From NCBI GenBank assembly GCA_029948255.1, contig JALIZF010001507.1:301586-365585 (forward strand): a stretch of DNA of 64,000 bases. The letters run 5' to 3'. This document shows positions 11,575 through 23,270 of this stretch, in pieces. Position numbers and translations under genes: made by a program. The DNA is from Telmatactis stephensoni (taxonomy: Eukaryota > Cnidaria > Anthozoa > Actiniaria > Isophelliidae). A model generated the notes under the pieces. The model did no database searches. It saw only the letters and a list, made by a program, of their open reading frames with translations, and was not told the DNA's origin. Numbering within the stretch: position 1 is the stretch's first letter; each line of letters starts with the position of its first letter.

Positions 11575-11887
11575 TCATCGAGTGACATGCTGCATTTCAT
11601 GCGGATTGAAATACCATATTAAATGTGGAGGTGTAACTCCTAAGCAATACGATACTATGGTCTCGACGCCATCTGTTTCATGGTACTGTAACTCGTGTTT
11701 ATTAGATATCATGCCATTTAATTCATTGAAAGATGAATCGTTCGCCGAATTAATTTCTACTTCCACGGAATTATATTTTGAAGATGAAAACCAAGTCTAT
11801 GCAAATGAGGATACGTTACCTGGTATTATTAAGCAGAGAACAAAAGGATTCGCGACAAATATTGATGATGCATTTGAATGTGAATAG
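11536..11887 (+). pseudogene. LINE PHD-like zinc-finger segment
   Basis: After a frame break, the sequence continues as NHRVTCCISCGLKYHIKCGG and SVSWYCNSCLLDIMPFNSL. The C-x2-C, H-x2-C and C-x2-C pairs are spaced as in the PHD fingers found between 2A and APE domains in CR1/L2-like elements. It likely served in nucleic acid or chromatin binding. The frame breaks again near 11860, just before the endonuclease. Confidence 0.65.
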
Positions 11888-14754
11888 TCTTCAGAACAAA
11901 AAAGAAGAGGTTGAATTGTTAATTCATCAGTTCAAAGCACAAGTAATATTCTTAACCGAGACAAAGATCGATGCATCTTATCCAAATAGTCAATTCAGAA
12001 TCAATAACTATCAAATTTACAGGAACGATCGTGCCAAAGGAGGCGGAGGTGTAATGGCATATTTCTCATCTACATTACCCTCTAAAAAATTGAAACTACC
12101 GAGAAACTACAAGACCATTGAGCCACTGGTAATACAGACATCTTTTGGTGGAAAGCATGTGATTGTAATGGGTTTATATCGACCACCGAAAGTAATTGGC
12201 AAGGATTATTACCTACGCTTGGAAGATGAACTCAATGATATCTGCTCTTGGATGTCATTACAAAAACAGTTCATAGTTATAATGGGTGATTTAAACCTTG
12301 ACAGGCTGAGACGAGACCAAAGAGAAGGAAAACTTTTGCATGATATAGAAGAGATACATGGCCTTGAATGTCTGATAACTGAACCGACTAGAGTTACGGA
12401 TAACAGCAGAACTCTCCTGGATGTGATTTTGACGAACAAACCAGAACTGTTTAGAGAGAGCGGAGTGTATAACCCTGTGATCAGTGACCACTGTATGGTT
12501 TATGCAGTGGTAAATGAAAGAGCAATACAGCACAAGAACAACATTGTTAAGGTTCGCAGTTATAAAGATTTGGATGAAGAGAAATTTAAAGAGGATTTGA
12601 GTGTTGCACCCTGGCACGTTGGAGAAATCTTTGATTCTCTTGATGACAGGTATGGATACTGGGATACCCTCCTTAACGACATTGTGAACGAGCATGTGCC
12701 TGCAAAAGATATCAGAAATAGAACAAAGGACGTGCCCTACATGACTAGGGAGTGGAAGAATGCAATAAAAGCCAAGAGGCGATTCTCCAAGAGATTTAGC
12801 AAGAACCCTACACAAGAGAACTATGAGCTAAAAAGGAAATGGCGAAATGAAGCCACCAAACAAAGAAGAGTAGCCATTAAAGCTTATTGGAAGAAAGTAT
12901 CTGACAATATTAAGTCGGACCCGAGGAAGTTCTTCAAGACCTTTACACCGTTTCTTGATGTGAAAAACAAGCAAGGTGATAGACGAGACATTTGTTTAAA
13001 AATTAATGACAAATTGGAAGTGGATCAAGTAAAAGTAGCAGGACATTTAGCTCATTATTTTTCAACAATTGCAGATGGAATTGGCGGAGACAATGCCCAG
13101 AGTTTTGTGGAGGAGGACTTTAAAAATCATAAATCCGTTAAAGATATCTCAAGGACTTTGAGAGTCAATAATAATGATCAATTTCAATTCACGGCGTTAA
13201 GTAACAAGGAAATACAGGATGTATTGGAGAAGCTTAATCCTACTAAAGCTACAGGCTATGATAAGATCGACCCAAGAATACTTAAGATTGGAGCCAAAGA
13301 ACTGACACTATCATTAGCTCAGATTTTTAACCAGAGTATTAGCAGTGGACTATGGATAACACAGTGGAAACGAGGAGAATGGGTGCCTGTCTACAAAAAA
13401 GATGATAGACAGGAGGATAAGAACTATAGGCCTATAACTGTGTTACTCTGTGTAAATAAAGTATATGAGAAGTTGATGGGTGGACAGATCTCTGAGTTTA
13501 TGGATGGACACTTTAATGAAGCTATCACTGCCTATCGTCCTCAGAATAGCTGTGAAACCACTTTGCTGAGACTAGTCGAGAATTGGAAAGAAGAGCTTGA
13601 CTGTAAGAAGTCCGTTGGAGTCTTATCCTCGGACATGAGTAAGGCGTTCGATTCATTGTGTCCGCCCTTATTGATCAACAAGCTTCAAGCTTATAATTTC
13701 TCTGGAAATGCTATCAACTTGATCAGATCATACTTTGATCATAGAGAGAACAGAGTAAAGATTGGGACTGCAACAAGTGATTGGAAGATTATGACAAAGG
13801 GTTAGCCGCAGGGCTCTACATTTGGACCACTCATGTGGAACATTTTTCAGAACTGATCTGCCAAGGCAAGTTGTTGAGGCAAGTATATCTATGTATGCCG
13901 ATGATCACCAAATCTACGTGGCCAGTGAATCGAGCAAGGTGGTGGAGGAAAAGCTCATTGAAAATGGACAGAGGATGACTAAGTGGTATGAGGACAATAT
14001 GTTACAAGTGAACTATGATAAATATCAATGTATGCTATTAGGAAATAGGAATAAGGAAACAACAATTGATATAAGTATAGAAGGGGAAAAAATACAACAA
14101 TCCCAGTCAATTAAAATATTAGGTGTTCACTTGGACGAGCAATTAAATTTTAGTTATCATGTAAGTGAGATATGCAAAAGGGTTAGTAAGCAAGTGGGGG
14201 TACTGTATAGATTGAGAAATCTTATACCATCTAATGCCAAGTTGTATCTGTATAAATCATCAATTATGCCTCATCTAACGTATTGCCACCTTGTGTGGCA
14301 TTTTTCTCGTGTATCTGATAGGCGTAAATTAGAAAGATTACAAGAGAGGGCATTACGAGCAGTTTTTAATAATACCTCTGATAGTTATGGTACATTACTT
14401 AAGAAGGCTAAGTTAACTACATTATATGATAGGAGGTTACAGGATATTCTTATATTAATGTTTAAGGTGAAAAATGGATTAACTCCAAAGTATATTAGAG
14501 ATTTATTTCAAATTAATAATGTGATAAATAATAGATACAATTTAAGAAATTCAGACTTTTGTCTGCCTCGATATAATACTGTAGCTTATGGAAGACACTC
14601 CATTAAATTTTTAGGTCCATTATTATGGGCTAAATTAACCAAAGAAGAAAGAAATATAAAAACTTTGTCAGCTTTTAAGACTGCAATTAGAAAAAAGGAT
14701 ATATCAGCTGTGATTGAAGGATGTGGTAGGGATTGCTATTTATGTCAGAATTAA
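11850..14754 (+). pseudogene. LINE APE endonuclease and reverse transcriptase
   Basis: The endonuclease runs from MHLNVNSLQNKKEEVE through FLTETKID, GVMAYFSS, VMGLYRPP, IVIMGDLNLD and SDHCMVY, retaining the expected catalytic residues of the AP-endonuclease fold. RT follows with WVPVYKKDDRQEDKNYRPI, VLSSDMSKAFDSL (motif A) and, after the break, SMYADDHQIYV (YADD). The C-terminal thumb is typical of CR1/L2 (SIMPHLTYCHLVW, LERLQERALRAVFN). An in-frame TAG at 13803 sits just before PQGSTFGPL, and one extra base near 13853 shifts the frame before YADD. Last codon at 14754. Confidence 0.85.
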
Positions 14755-15251
14755 GTAATTTTATAATTTTATATTTTATATTTTAAGTAAATAATTTTTA
14801 ATGACCATAGATTAGGAATAGGATAGAGTGTTATAAATAATATATTTTTAGTAGTTTTATAATTTATATGATTTTCTTATATTGTATTTCTTTTTTACTA
14901 TTTATTGTATTTTTAATTTGTGTCCCCAATTAGTGCCACCTCGGCGCTAGAACGACTAGACACCTTAATAAAGATTATGTATGTATGTATGTAGGTTCTG
15001 AACTAACGCATCGCATCGATCGCATTTGGATCGCAGAAAAAACTAGACTTCTAGCACTCGCCACCGAAGCCGAGAACAGACAAGAAAACTAACTACAAAA
15101 GGAAAAAATCTAACAAATTTGCATACAAAACTCTCAAGGGTAAACAAAACGATAACCTGAACAATAAACTTAAAACTCAAGGGAAAACAACACTACGAAA
15201 ACGGAAATACTACCAAAACGGAAACGGAAATAAACTAAATACAAAAACGAG
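14755..15251. other. LINE 3' UTR and unassigned spacer
   Basis: The 3' UTR is AT-rich, contains GTGCCACCTCGGCGCTAGAA and AATAAAG, and closes with TATG repeats at about 14976-14993. The following 250 bp (A-rich, with several ACGAAAACGGAAATA-like words) shows no gene. Confidence 0.6.
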
Positions 15252-15765
15252 CTATGAGCCTGCATTTACATGCAGCGGGTTGTCATCTTTGAAGTGTTTA
15301 TCTATTATCTTAAGGAATGACTTGCCAATATTGGTCTTCACGTTCTTGCTAAAATGAGGATTATACCAGATTATGTTACGTTGACGGTTGCGTTTTCTCG
15401 TGTTAGTAGGATAGGTTGTGTACCTCAGCTTTGTAATCATATCCACTTTTTGTTTGTGCATCTTGATAAATAGGAGTAGATTCGTTAAAAGTTTTTTCAT
15501 CTGACGATATTTCTGATAACCTTCGGTTAATTGCTTTAGGTATATTCTTGATTATGTTTGGCGGATGATTAGATTTGCGGTGTACGTATTGTGGTATGTT
15601 ACCAGGCTTTGAATATGGTTTAAAGGAGCTTGAGTTAAGGTCTAGTGTTACGTCCAGAAAGTTGACAATTTTTTTGTTAGCTTCGATAGTTATGCGTAGG
15701 CCGTACTTGCTGAATGTGCTGCATATATCTTTCTTGATATCCTCGATTTCTTTTGGTTACTTTTA
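15252..15765 (-). pseudogene. Penelope-like RT fragment
   Basis: Reading leftward the frames give [19 protein letters not shown], then [20 protein letters not shown] (about 15580-15520) and, after a frame break near 15430, [20 protein letters not shown]. These are the RT-to-nuclease linker motifs of Penelope-like elements common in cnidarian genomes. It is from a different subfamily than the copies at 1-2625. Both ends are truncated and no GIY-YIG domain remains. Confidence 0.75.
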
Positions 15766-17051
15766 CTGAACTTTTACTGGTATCCTAGTAGTATCCAGTG
15801 GATGTGGATATAATAAATTATATCCCACCGATAAATTTTTACGTGCACCTATTGGCTAAAACAGGTCACGTGGTACATTTTCAGCGGACTGTTATCCTGC
15901 GATATCCCCCGTCCGAGGTGATATCAGTCCGCTCAGCGAAAAATAGAAATGAGAGGACAAAAATATAGGGGTTTTTCCTATAAATTAAGGCCGGAGTGAT
16001 AACATTTTAAAGAAAAATTGCTCCGAAAACACAAATTAACAAATCCAAAAGACATTTAAGGAAAAATTTTAATGGCAAAACAATACTTTTCTTGTTAACA
16101 TGCAGACAGATATGTTTTCGGCGTGTCGCCAAAGTTTTTGGGGATTAAGTTTAATGAAAGTTTAGCAATTTATGCAAAACAAAAGATTGTACCTACATTT
16201 CTCACTCAAAATTCCCACCTAGTCAGCTTGCAGTTAACATATAGAACGGCGAATGCCGAGACGGCACTGAAAAACGACTTGTAAACTTTAGCTTCAACTG
16301 CTTCAACAGCGATGGATTTCCGCCAAAGCGGCAAACCTCAGCATTCGATAGGGACAGAAAATTCAGAAATCACCCTTGGCTATCCTTTACGGTCCTTTAC
16401 GGTAGATGACCTAGCCAACAAAACTGTGAAAACAGCTCCTCGTACGCGTGGTCTTTGAAGTCAGCCGTCAGTTTGCAAGTCATCCTCCACCTCGAAATAC
16501 GCCTTTTTCGGCTTTTAAAAACTGCAAATTTCACTTTCAATGATTATCGAATTGCGTCTAAAGCTCTCAGTGTAATCATATGATTTTCCAGCTTATCAGA
16601 AGGAATTTTGATGAATTTTTGATGCATTTTGCTCCCCAAAAATGTTGTGTTCACCTCTACTTGCTGCGAGTAGTTCACTGTAGTCATGTCAACGGCAGAG
16701 CTTACCAGCCAAACAACCAATCAGAGACAGATAAAATGTGTAAGAGCCAATCACAATCGTTTAAAAAGCACTTGAATGATTTTCTTTCAAAGATGAAGCA
16801 AGAAAAATTTTCGGAGGGATATAAAATAAATTAAATGAACCCCTTCTGGCTCACTGGTATATCGAAGAATAATGTCCTCGGATTAGAGATGGTCCTCAAA
16901 ATATCTCATTTTACTAAATACCAACGACAACTAGATAAAAAGACTCCAATCGCGTGGTCGGTGATCATTCCAAGTATATTTTGATGACGTCACAAATCAT
17001 CGTTCACTCTACCAGTTCTCCAGACAAAAAGCACACACATTCAACCGTAGT
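15766..17051. other. Unassigned intergenic DNA
   Basis: No gene was recognised. The longest open frames (under 90 codons) have no domain. A small imperfect inverted repeat (AGCGGACTG...GATATCAGTCCGCT) is seen at about 15889-15937. Confidence 0.4.
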
Positions 17052-18195
17052 CACAGGGAACCCGGCTTTATTCAGCTATATTTCTGCATTTTATCGAAAC
17101 GCAAATATTGGGATTCCTGTGGCATATGAGATCGTTTTGAAGTATCGTGTAACAGAGTTGTAATCAGATTATCGGGCGTTCTTTGAAACAGTAACTTGAT
17201 AAGGGGATTATATTCGAATCAGTAACGCACTCAGTGTAGTAACAGTCAAAAATAGAGAAGGGTTGAAACACAGCGAGATTATCGTAACAACACCACCGCT
17301 ACTTGCCCTGACCAGCTATTTTTAGGAAAGCAGCGGGGGATCTCGTTCGTAACACAATGTAATAAGATCTTGTCAGCTAACTGTAACGGCTAAAACAATT
17401 TTAAAATTGAAAGACACAAGTCCTCAATTCTGATAAGCACAGCAACGATGCTGGGGAATAAATTTTACTAGTAGTGTTCTCTTTAGGGACACAATTATCC
17501 AAGAGATTTTAAAAAACATGTTTAGTCAAGCTGAAGATTCCAATTTTGCGAGAGTATAAATGGAACATTTTCTTTTCAAAGTTGACCTGATGTTTCTAAT
17601 CATATAAAAGAGATATAAATTTTATTTCAGGCTCTTGAAAAACTTCACATTTAAAAATATCCACTAAAACGTCACTAAACTGTCAAGTTCTATTGTTTTG
17701 TGGTTGACGTTCTACAGATACGCCTCGTTTTACAAGCTCACTGGTCAGGGCAAGTAGCGGTGAACATGAAACTAAAAGTCAGCGTTTCAAAATCACAGCG
17801 TAGCATAGAATCGATTCAGATTTCCACGACTTTGAACTTCCTGGCATAGAGTGTATTTATTGGACAATCATTTGGCGGTATTTCATCAATGAAAATTTTC
17901 TCAAAGTATTTCAAATAAGAGTTTTAATTCAGGCACTTAAGTTTTGTTTCAGCCCTTCTCTTCTTCTGATGGTTACTAGAGAATGCGTTACGAAAGTCAA
18001 TAAACTTAATCCCCTATCGGCTTACGAACTAGCAGTGTCAAACGGCTTTATATTACACGCTCATGTAATTTGCTGTAATGGGATGCTCACCGGATGTCGA
18101 TCGTACATTAACGATCTCATGTCACAGGAATCCCGGCCAATATTAGCATTTCGATAAAGTATAGAAATATAGCTGAATAAAGCCGGGTTCCCTGT
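17052..18195. mobile_element. Nested inverted-repeat element, non-coding
   Basis: The left end CACAGGGAACCCGGCTTTAT and the right end (ATAAAGCCGGGTTCCCTGTG on this strand) are inverted repeats of about 75-100 bp. A second inverted pair lies inside: ACCGCTACTTGCCCTGACCA at about 17297 and its reverse complement at about 17742. The interior carries no convincing gene. Probably a non-autonomous foldback or TIR element; no target duplication was established. Confidence 0.55.
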
Positions 18196-18493
18196 GCCGT
18201 AGTACGTAGTCCGTAGTCGGTGTATTTTAAAGTCCCTAGTTTTATAATCATTGCCAACGCTAGCCGTTTGTGATTGTTTGAAATTGCTTTAATTTACTCA
18301 AGGTGCTAAATATTTTGAACTGTGTGTGTCCGACACTGAACCCACTGAACCCACACAACACACAGAAGATAGACAAGAAACATTTGATATATCAGACAAA
18401 GCGGTCTACTTTCGTGAGTTTTAGGGGAACAGTTTAGCTAACGTGGATACACCAGCTATTTTCTGCTCGAGGCATTTCAATTTTTATTGTCAT
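18196..18493. other. Unassigned spacer before the minisatellite
   Basis: No gene or repeat was recognised here. The minisatellite begins at about 18494. Confidence 0.4.
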
Positions 18494-19190
18494 GGCATTT
18501 GCTGAAATAGTTAGTCAGGAAACTCAGCCCATTTGTTGAAATACACGGTGGTCCTCGTAACGTCGGTGATGATATCCAGTGGTATGCATTAGAGTCTAGT
18601 TAGTCAGAAAACTAATGCTATTTGCTGAGATACACGGTGGTCCTCGTAACGTCGGTGTTGAGTCCAGTGGTATGTATTAGACTTTAGTTTGTCAGTAATA
18701 TCATTACAGTTGTTGAAATACTCGGTGGTCCTCGTAACGTTGGTGTTGAGTCCAGTGGTATGTATTACACTTTAGTTAGTCAGAAAAAACAGCCCATTTC
18801 CTGAAATACACGGTGGTCCTGGTAACGTCGGTGTTGAGTCCAGTGGTATGTATTAGACTTTAGTTAGTCAGAAAACTCATGCTATTTGCTGAAATATACG
18901 GTGGTCCTCGTAACGTCGGTGTTGAGTCCAGTGGTATGCATTAGAGTGTAGTTAGTCAGGAAACTCAGCCCATTTGCTGAAAAACACGGTGGTCCTCCGG
19001 CGTAACGTCGGTGTTGAGTCCAGTGATATGTATTAGAGTTTAGTTAGTCAGAAAACTCATGCTATTTGCTGACATATACGGTTGTCCTCGTAACGTCGGT
19101 GTTGAGTCCAGTGGTATGTATTAGAGTGTAGTTAGTTAAGAAACACGGCCCATTTGCTGAATTACACGGTGGTCCTCGTAACGTCGGTAT

Positions 19191-19393
19191 AGACCAGTTT
19201 CGAGTTCCTCTTTGCTCAGGCTAAGCCTCGAATCCAAGTAAAATATTCATGAATTTTAGCAAAAACCCCGTGGAATTCTAAAGTATTCTCTTTGTTTGTT
19301 CATTGCATTCCATCGGACTGTTGCTAAAATTCTATGGAATAAATTTCACGGAATCGAGGCTTAGCCTGAGCAAACAGGAACTCGAAAATGGAG
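19191..19393. mobile_element. MITE with TTTCGAGTTCC inverted ends
   Basis: It interrupts a minisatellite unit. The ends are inverted: TTTCGAGTTCCTCTTTGCTC with GGCTAAGCCTCGA on the left, and the reverse complement on the right. The unit sequence resumes as TATTGAGTCC, giving a possible TAT duplication at 19188-19190 and 19394-19396. Non-coding, about 203 bp. Confidence 0.75.
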
Positions 19394-19691
19394 TATTGAG
19401 TCCATTCCGGCGTATGTATTAGACTTTAGTTATCAGAAAACTCATGCTATTTGCTGAAATATACGGTGGTCCTCGTAACGTCGGTGTTGAGTCCAGTGGT
19501 ATGCATTAGAGTTTAGTTAGTCAGGAAACTCAGCCAATTTGCTGAAATACACGGTGGTCCTCGTAACGTCTGTGTTGAGTCCAGTGGTATGTATTAGACT
19601 TTAGTCAGGAAACTCATGCTATTTTCTGAAATACACGGTGGTCCTCGTAACGTCGGTGTTGAGTCCAGTGGTATGCATTAGAGTGTAGTTA

Positions 19692-19924
19692 GGCCAAGTT
19701 CAGACGTTGAACCTTTGCCGTGTCGAATCTAATAGTTGCATTTTGTAGATGAGAAGTGCGGCGTCTGAACCTACTGTATTTGACAGATTTGATTAAGTAT
19801 TAAATTGAAAAATTCAGTTTGAATCAAATTTGTCAAATTCATTTGGTTCAGAAGCCACACTTCTCATCCACAAAATGCAACAATTAGATTCGACGCAGCA
19901 AAAGTTCAACGTCTGAACTTGGCC
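19692..19924. mobile_element. Harbinger/Tourist-like MITE
   Basis: A 233-bp element begins GGCCAAGTTCAGACGTTGAA and ends TTCAACGTCTGAACTTGGCC, with inverted repeats of about 55 bp. It is flanked by TTA at 19689-19691 and 19925-19927, and the minisatellite unit reads through when one TTA is discounted. TTA/TAA duplications and GG-starting ends are typical of the PIF/Harbinger superfamily. Confidence 0.8.
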
Positions 19925-20483
19925 TTAGTCAGGAAACTCAGCCCATTTGCTGAAATATACGGTGGTCCTCATAACGTCGTCAGTGTTGAGTCCAGTGGTA
20001 TGTATTAGACTTTTGTTAGTCGGGACAGTCAGGCATTTTGCTGAAATGCTCGGTGGTCCTCGTTACGTCGGTGTTGAGTCCAGTGGTATGCATTAGAGTT
20101 TAGTTTGTCAGTAAGATCATTACATTTGCTGAAATACACGGTGGTCCTCGTAACGACGGTGGTGAGTCCAGTTGTATGCATTAGAGTGTAGTTAGTCAGG
20201 AAACTCAGCCCATTTGCTGAAAAACACGGTGGTCCTCGTAACGTCGGTGTTCAGTACAGTGGTATGTATTAGGCTTTAGTCAGGAAACTCATGCTATTTG
20301 CTGAAATACACGGTGGTCCTCGTAACGTCGGTAGTGAGTCTAGTGGTATGTATTAGAGTTTAGTTAGTCAGAAAACTCATGCTATTTGCTGAAATATACC
20401 GTGGTCCTCGCAACTTTGGTGTTGAGTCCAGTGGTATGCATTAGAGTGTAGTTATTCAGGAAACTCAGCCCATTTGCTGAAAA

Positions 20484-21203
20484 AGAGTCCCGAATAGCAT
20501 AGTAAAATAAAAGTAAATTGAGTTTAATTCCTCACGAATGTAAATATCACGATCGGGAGCGACTCTTCAGTGAATACCCTGTAGCATTAAAACTGGACCT
20601 TAGTTATTTGTTTTATTATATATATTGCGAGCAGAAAATCATTTCTTCAAACGTTGTTTATTCTCTCATAAACCACACTTTTTTGGTAGACTTCATGTTC
20701 GATCAATGACGTAACACACAAAAGGTCAAGCCAGTGTCATATAGCTCCGTTTGTTTCAATTTACGTACTTGGTCAGGAAAAATTGAAAAAATATTAGTTA
20801 AAACAAACTTCCGTGGATCACCACAACACAAAGAAGACGATAGGGAATACCACGCTGTATTTGAAAATAGTTCTGTAGAGAAAACGCGGTTCAAAACCGC
20901 CATCGTCCCTACAAACCGACGAGTGTCGATTTGTAATGCCCGCCAAAACCTTCATTTCAGGTCAAATTTCGATCTCCGTCACGTATTAACTATATTATGA
21001 ATACTTTCCTATCTTTCGGCTGATAGTAAACAGGCAAAACGTCAATGATTTTAGCTAGACCTTATAATCCGATTGACACGTTCTCACTTATGCACAACAT
21101 AGCGAACCACAAACGAAAATGACTAGGGATTATCTCCATAGCAACACATATTTTCGATAGACTCCCGGAGCGCATTTTTTAGGCGGTATAAGTTCGTCAT
21201 GAT
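20484..21203 (-). mobile_element. TIR element F, truncated copy F1
   Basis: This is the reverse complement of 23271-23975. On the minus strand it begins ATGACGAACTTATACCGCC and is cut off at GCTATTCGGGAC near 20484. It and the next ~165 bp of minisatellite (21204-21367) lie in the opposite orientation to the surrounding array. No protein domain was recognised. Confidence 0.7.
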
Positions 21204-21367
21204 ATTTCAGCAAATAGCATGAGTTTCCTGACTAAAGTGTAATACATACTACTGGACTCAACAACGACGTTACGAGGATCACCACATATTTCAGCAAATA
21301 GCATGAGTTTCCTGATTAAAGTGTAATACATACCACCGGCTGGACTCAACACCGACGTTACGAGGAC
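21204..21367 (-). repeat. Minisatellite units in inverted orientation
   Basis: About two units of the 88-bp repeat run backwards here. They meet the forward array at GACGTTACGAGGACCACGTA (about 21353-21372), a small palindromic junction that marks an inversion breakpoint. Confidence 0.85.
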
Positions 21368-21654
21368 CACGTAACGTCGGTGTTGAGTCCAGTGGTATGT
21401 ATAAGAATTTAGTCAGGAAACTCATGCTATTTGCTGAAATATACGGTGGTACTTGTAACGTCGGTGTTGAGTTCAGTGGTATGCGTTAGAGTATAGTTAG
21501 TCAGGAAACACAGCCCATTTCCTCAAATACACGGTGGTCCTCGTCACGTCGGTGTTGAGTCCAATGGTATGTATTAAAGTTTAGTTAGTCAGAAAACTCA
21601 TGCTATTTGCTGAAATATACCGTGGTCCTCGTAACGTCGGTGTTGAGTCCAGTG
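21368..21654 (+). repeat. 88-bp minisatellite, block 2
   Basis: About three forward units. The last nine bases, AGTCCAGTG (21646-21654), are the left target duplication of the next element. Confidence 0.9.
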
Positions 21655-22954
21655 TAGCCTGAGTATCAGGCCCTCTGGGGTGGGGAGGGGGAAGGGGAGG
21701 GGAGGGGGAGGGAAAGGGGAAGGGGACTGGGGAGAGGGGAAAGGGAAAAGGAGGGCCTGACACAAACACATATCAGGAGCTGTGTTCATCGGCCATATTT
21801 TGGCCGAAATCCTGATTGGTCAAGAGAACAATAGGTCGCAAACCGGATGTTAACAGACTTGTTCTGAAAGATCAATCCGCCATCTTGAAGTCTTTCTCTC
21901 ATGATTCGACTTTTAGATTTTAGCTGTAATCATCAATGAGTATTTCTGTAAAAGAAGAAGAGTTCGATTTAGCTTTTCGAGCTTTTCCTAGACTTTTTTC
22001 CGGGCATAAATCCCAAGAAAGAACAGATAGAATGTGTCAAAAGTTTGGTCGTTGACCGACAAGACGTACTTGGCGTCCTCCCGACTGGCTACGGGAAAAG
22101 CTTCATCTATCAAATTGTGCCCAAGATTTATTCTAACTTGTGGAAAGCGAAGCACAATGAAGATAAAGTGTTCAAAGTTATTGTGGTCAACCCGCTTGAA
22201 CTGATCTTTGAGGACAGGACGGTACTATCTTTCGCAGGCTTCAATCGTTTTGCTGTCGGACTATTTCCGGTTGGTGTCCTAAAGAAGTAACTCTCTTCGT
22301 TTTTCTCTCCGGAGTCTTTGCTGTGGATCTCGAGTTGAGTGCATCTTTTATTTCTTTATAAGCCTTGCAGCAATTGAAGATCTTCGGGCACACGGCCTAC
22401 AAAGTTTACCAGTTTGGTCTTAGTGTTTTGATCACACTTATTCCGACGGCGAGCAATACATCTGATAATATTATATGTTCACCAAATGAAGAGCAAAATT
22501 CTTTGTTTGTTGAGGCAGAACAGAGGTACAGTGGATGCTTTTACTCCATAATTTACTTTAATGTTTACTTTGCAAAGATGGCAAATCAAAAAAGTCCATC
22601 CGAAGTTGACGGCATGTTCGCTACTGGCCTGAGACTACGCGGCTACTTACAATTGTATAGGTTGCAACCCTAGGGTTGTTCTCTGTCAACCTCCACAATT
22701 TTTTTTGCAAAATATTATATTATTGTATTAAATGTAGAGTGTGGAAATAAAGAAGCTTTGAACCTTTGAACCTACATGTCAAAACAACGCGAACCGGAAA
22801 CGATTTTAATTGGCTGATATTTATTGTCACGCGTCACGAATTCCAAGGGGGCGGAACAGCTCACGATATACGATTGTGTCAGGCCCTCTTTTCCTTTCCT
22901 TTCCCTCCCCCTCCCCTCCCCCTCCCCACCCCAGAGGGCCTGATACTCAGGCTA
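21655..22954. mobile_element. MULE-like TIR element (1.3 kb, 9-bp target duplication)
   Basis: The ends are inverted repeats of more than 100 bp: TAGCCTGAGTATCAGGCCCT, then a G-rich tract and GGAGGGCCTGACAC on the left, with the reverse complement at 22820-22954. AGTCCAGTG flanks it exactly on both sides (21646-21654, 22955-22963) inside the minisatellite. Long TIRs with a 9-bp duplication point to the Mutator superfamily. It encodes no transposase but contains a helicase fragment and, near 22680-22775, a LINE-like tail (AATAAAGAAG, repeated TTTGAACC). Confidence 0.8.
21936..22290 (+). pseudogene. RecQ-like helicase N-terminal fragment inside the MULE-like element
   Basis: ATG at 21936 opens a short frame (MSISVKEEEFDLAFRAF). 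After a frame break near 22000 the sequence reads NPKKEQIECVKSLVVDRQDV, then LPTGYGKSFIYQ, a Walker A motif in the form typical of RecQ-family helicases, and VIVVNPLELIFED, resembling motif Ia (usually V-SPL--L--DQ). The remaining helicase motifs are absent, and the frame ends at 22290. It looks like a captured 5' portion of a host or element-borne helicase gene, not an active enzyme. Confidence 0.65.
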
Positions 22955-23270
22955 AGTCCAGTGGTTTGAATTACACTTTAGTCAGGAAACTCATGCTATT
23001 TGCTGAAATATACGGTGGTCCTCGTTTAACGTCGGTGTTGAGTCTATTGGTATGTATCAGACTTTAGTCAGGAAACTCATGCTATTTGCTGAAATACACG
23101 GTGGTCCTGGTAACGTCGGTAGTGAGTCCAGTGGTATGTATAAGAATTTAGTCAGGAAACTCATGCTATTTGCTGAAATATACGGTGGTCCTGGTAACGT
23201 CGGTGTTGAGTCAAGTGATATGTATTAGACTTTACTTAGTCAGAAAACTCATGCTATTTGCTGAAATATC
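22955..23270 (+). repeat. 88-bp minisatellite, block 3
   Basis: About three and a half forward units between the MULE-like element and element F2, beginning with the right 9-bp duplication AGTCCAGTG. Confidence 0.9.

Larger units (their letters stand above)
11176..14996 (+). mobile_element. CR1/L2-like LINE (2A-like motif, PHD, APE nuclease, RT), nearly full length
   Basis: Domain order is a hydrophobic N-terminus, a 2A-like motif, a PHD-like finger, an APE-type endonuclease, RT, and a 3' UTR that ends in AATAAAG and a (TATG)n tail at 14976-14993. The coding region is split over four frame segments (breaks near 11540, 11860 and 13850) plus an in-frame stop at 13803, so this copy is dead. It lies next to, or inside, the 5' region of the BEL element, in the opposite orientation. 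Confidence 0.85.
18494..20483 (+). repeat. 88-bp minisatellite array, block 1
   Basis: The unit is about 88 bp, with the best conserved part ACGGTGGTCCTCGTAACGTC followed by GGTGTTGAGTCCAGTGGTAT. Between cores sit several subtypes (CTCATGCTATTTGCTG, CTCAGCCCATTTGCTG, ATCATTACATTTGCTG, CAGTCAGGCTATTTGC). This block has about 17 units and is interrupted by two MITEs at 19191 and 19692. The unit length is not a multiple of three and units differ by small indels; the short open frames are not genes. Confidence 0.95.

Noticed and set aside
18494..20483. A CRISPR-like array
   Set aside because: The units are 88 bp, tandem and variable throughout, with no short constant repeat separated by unique spacers, and the context is eukaryotic.
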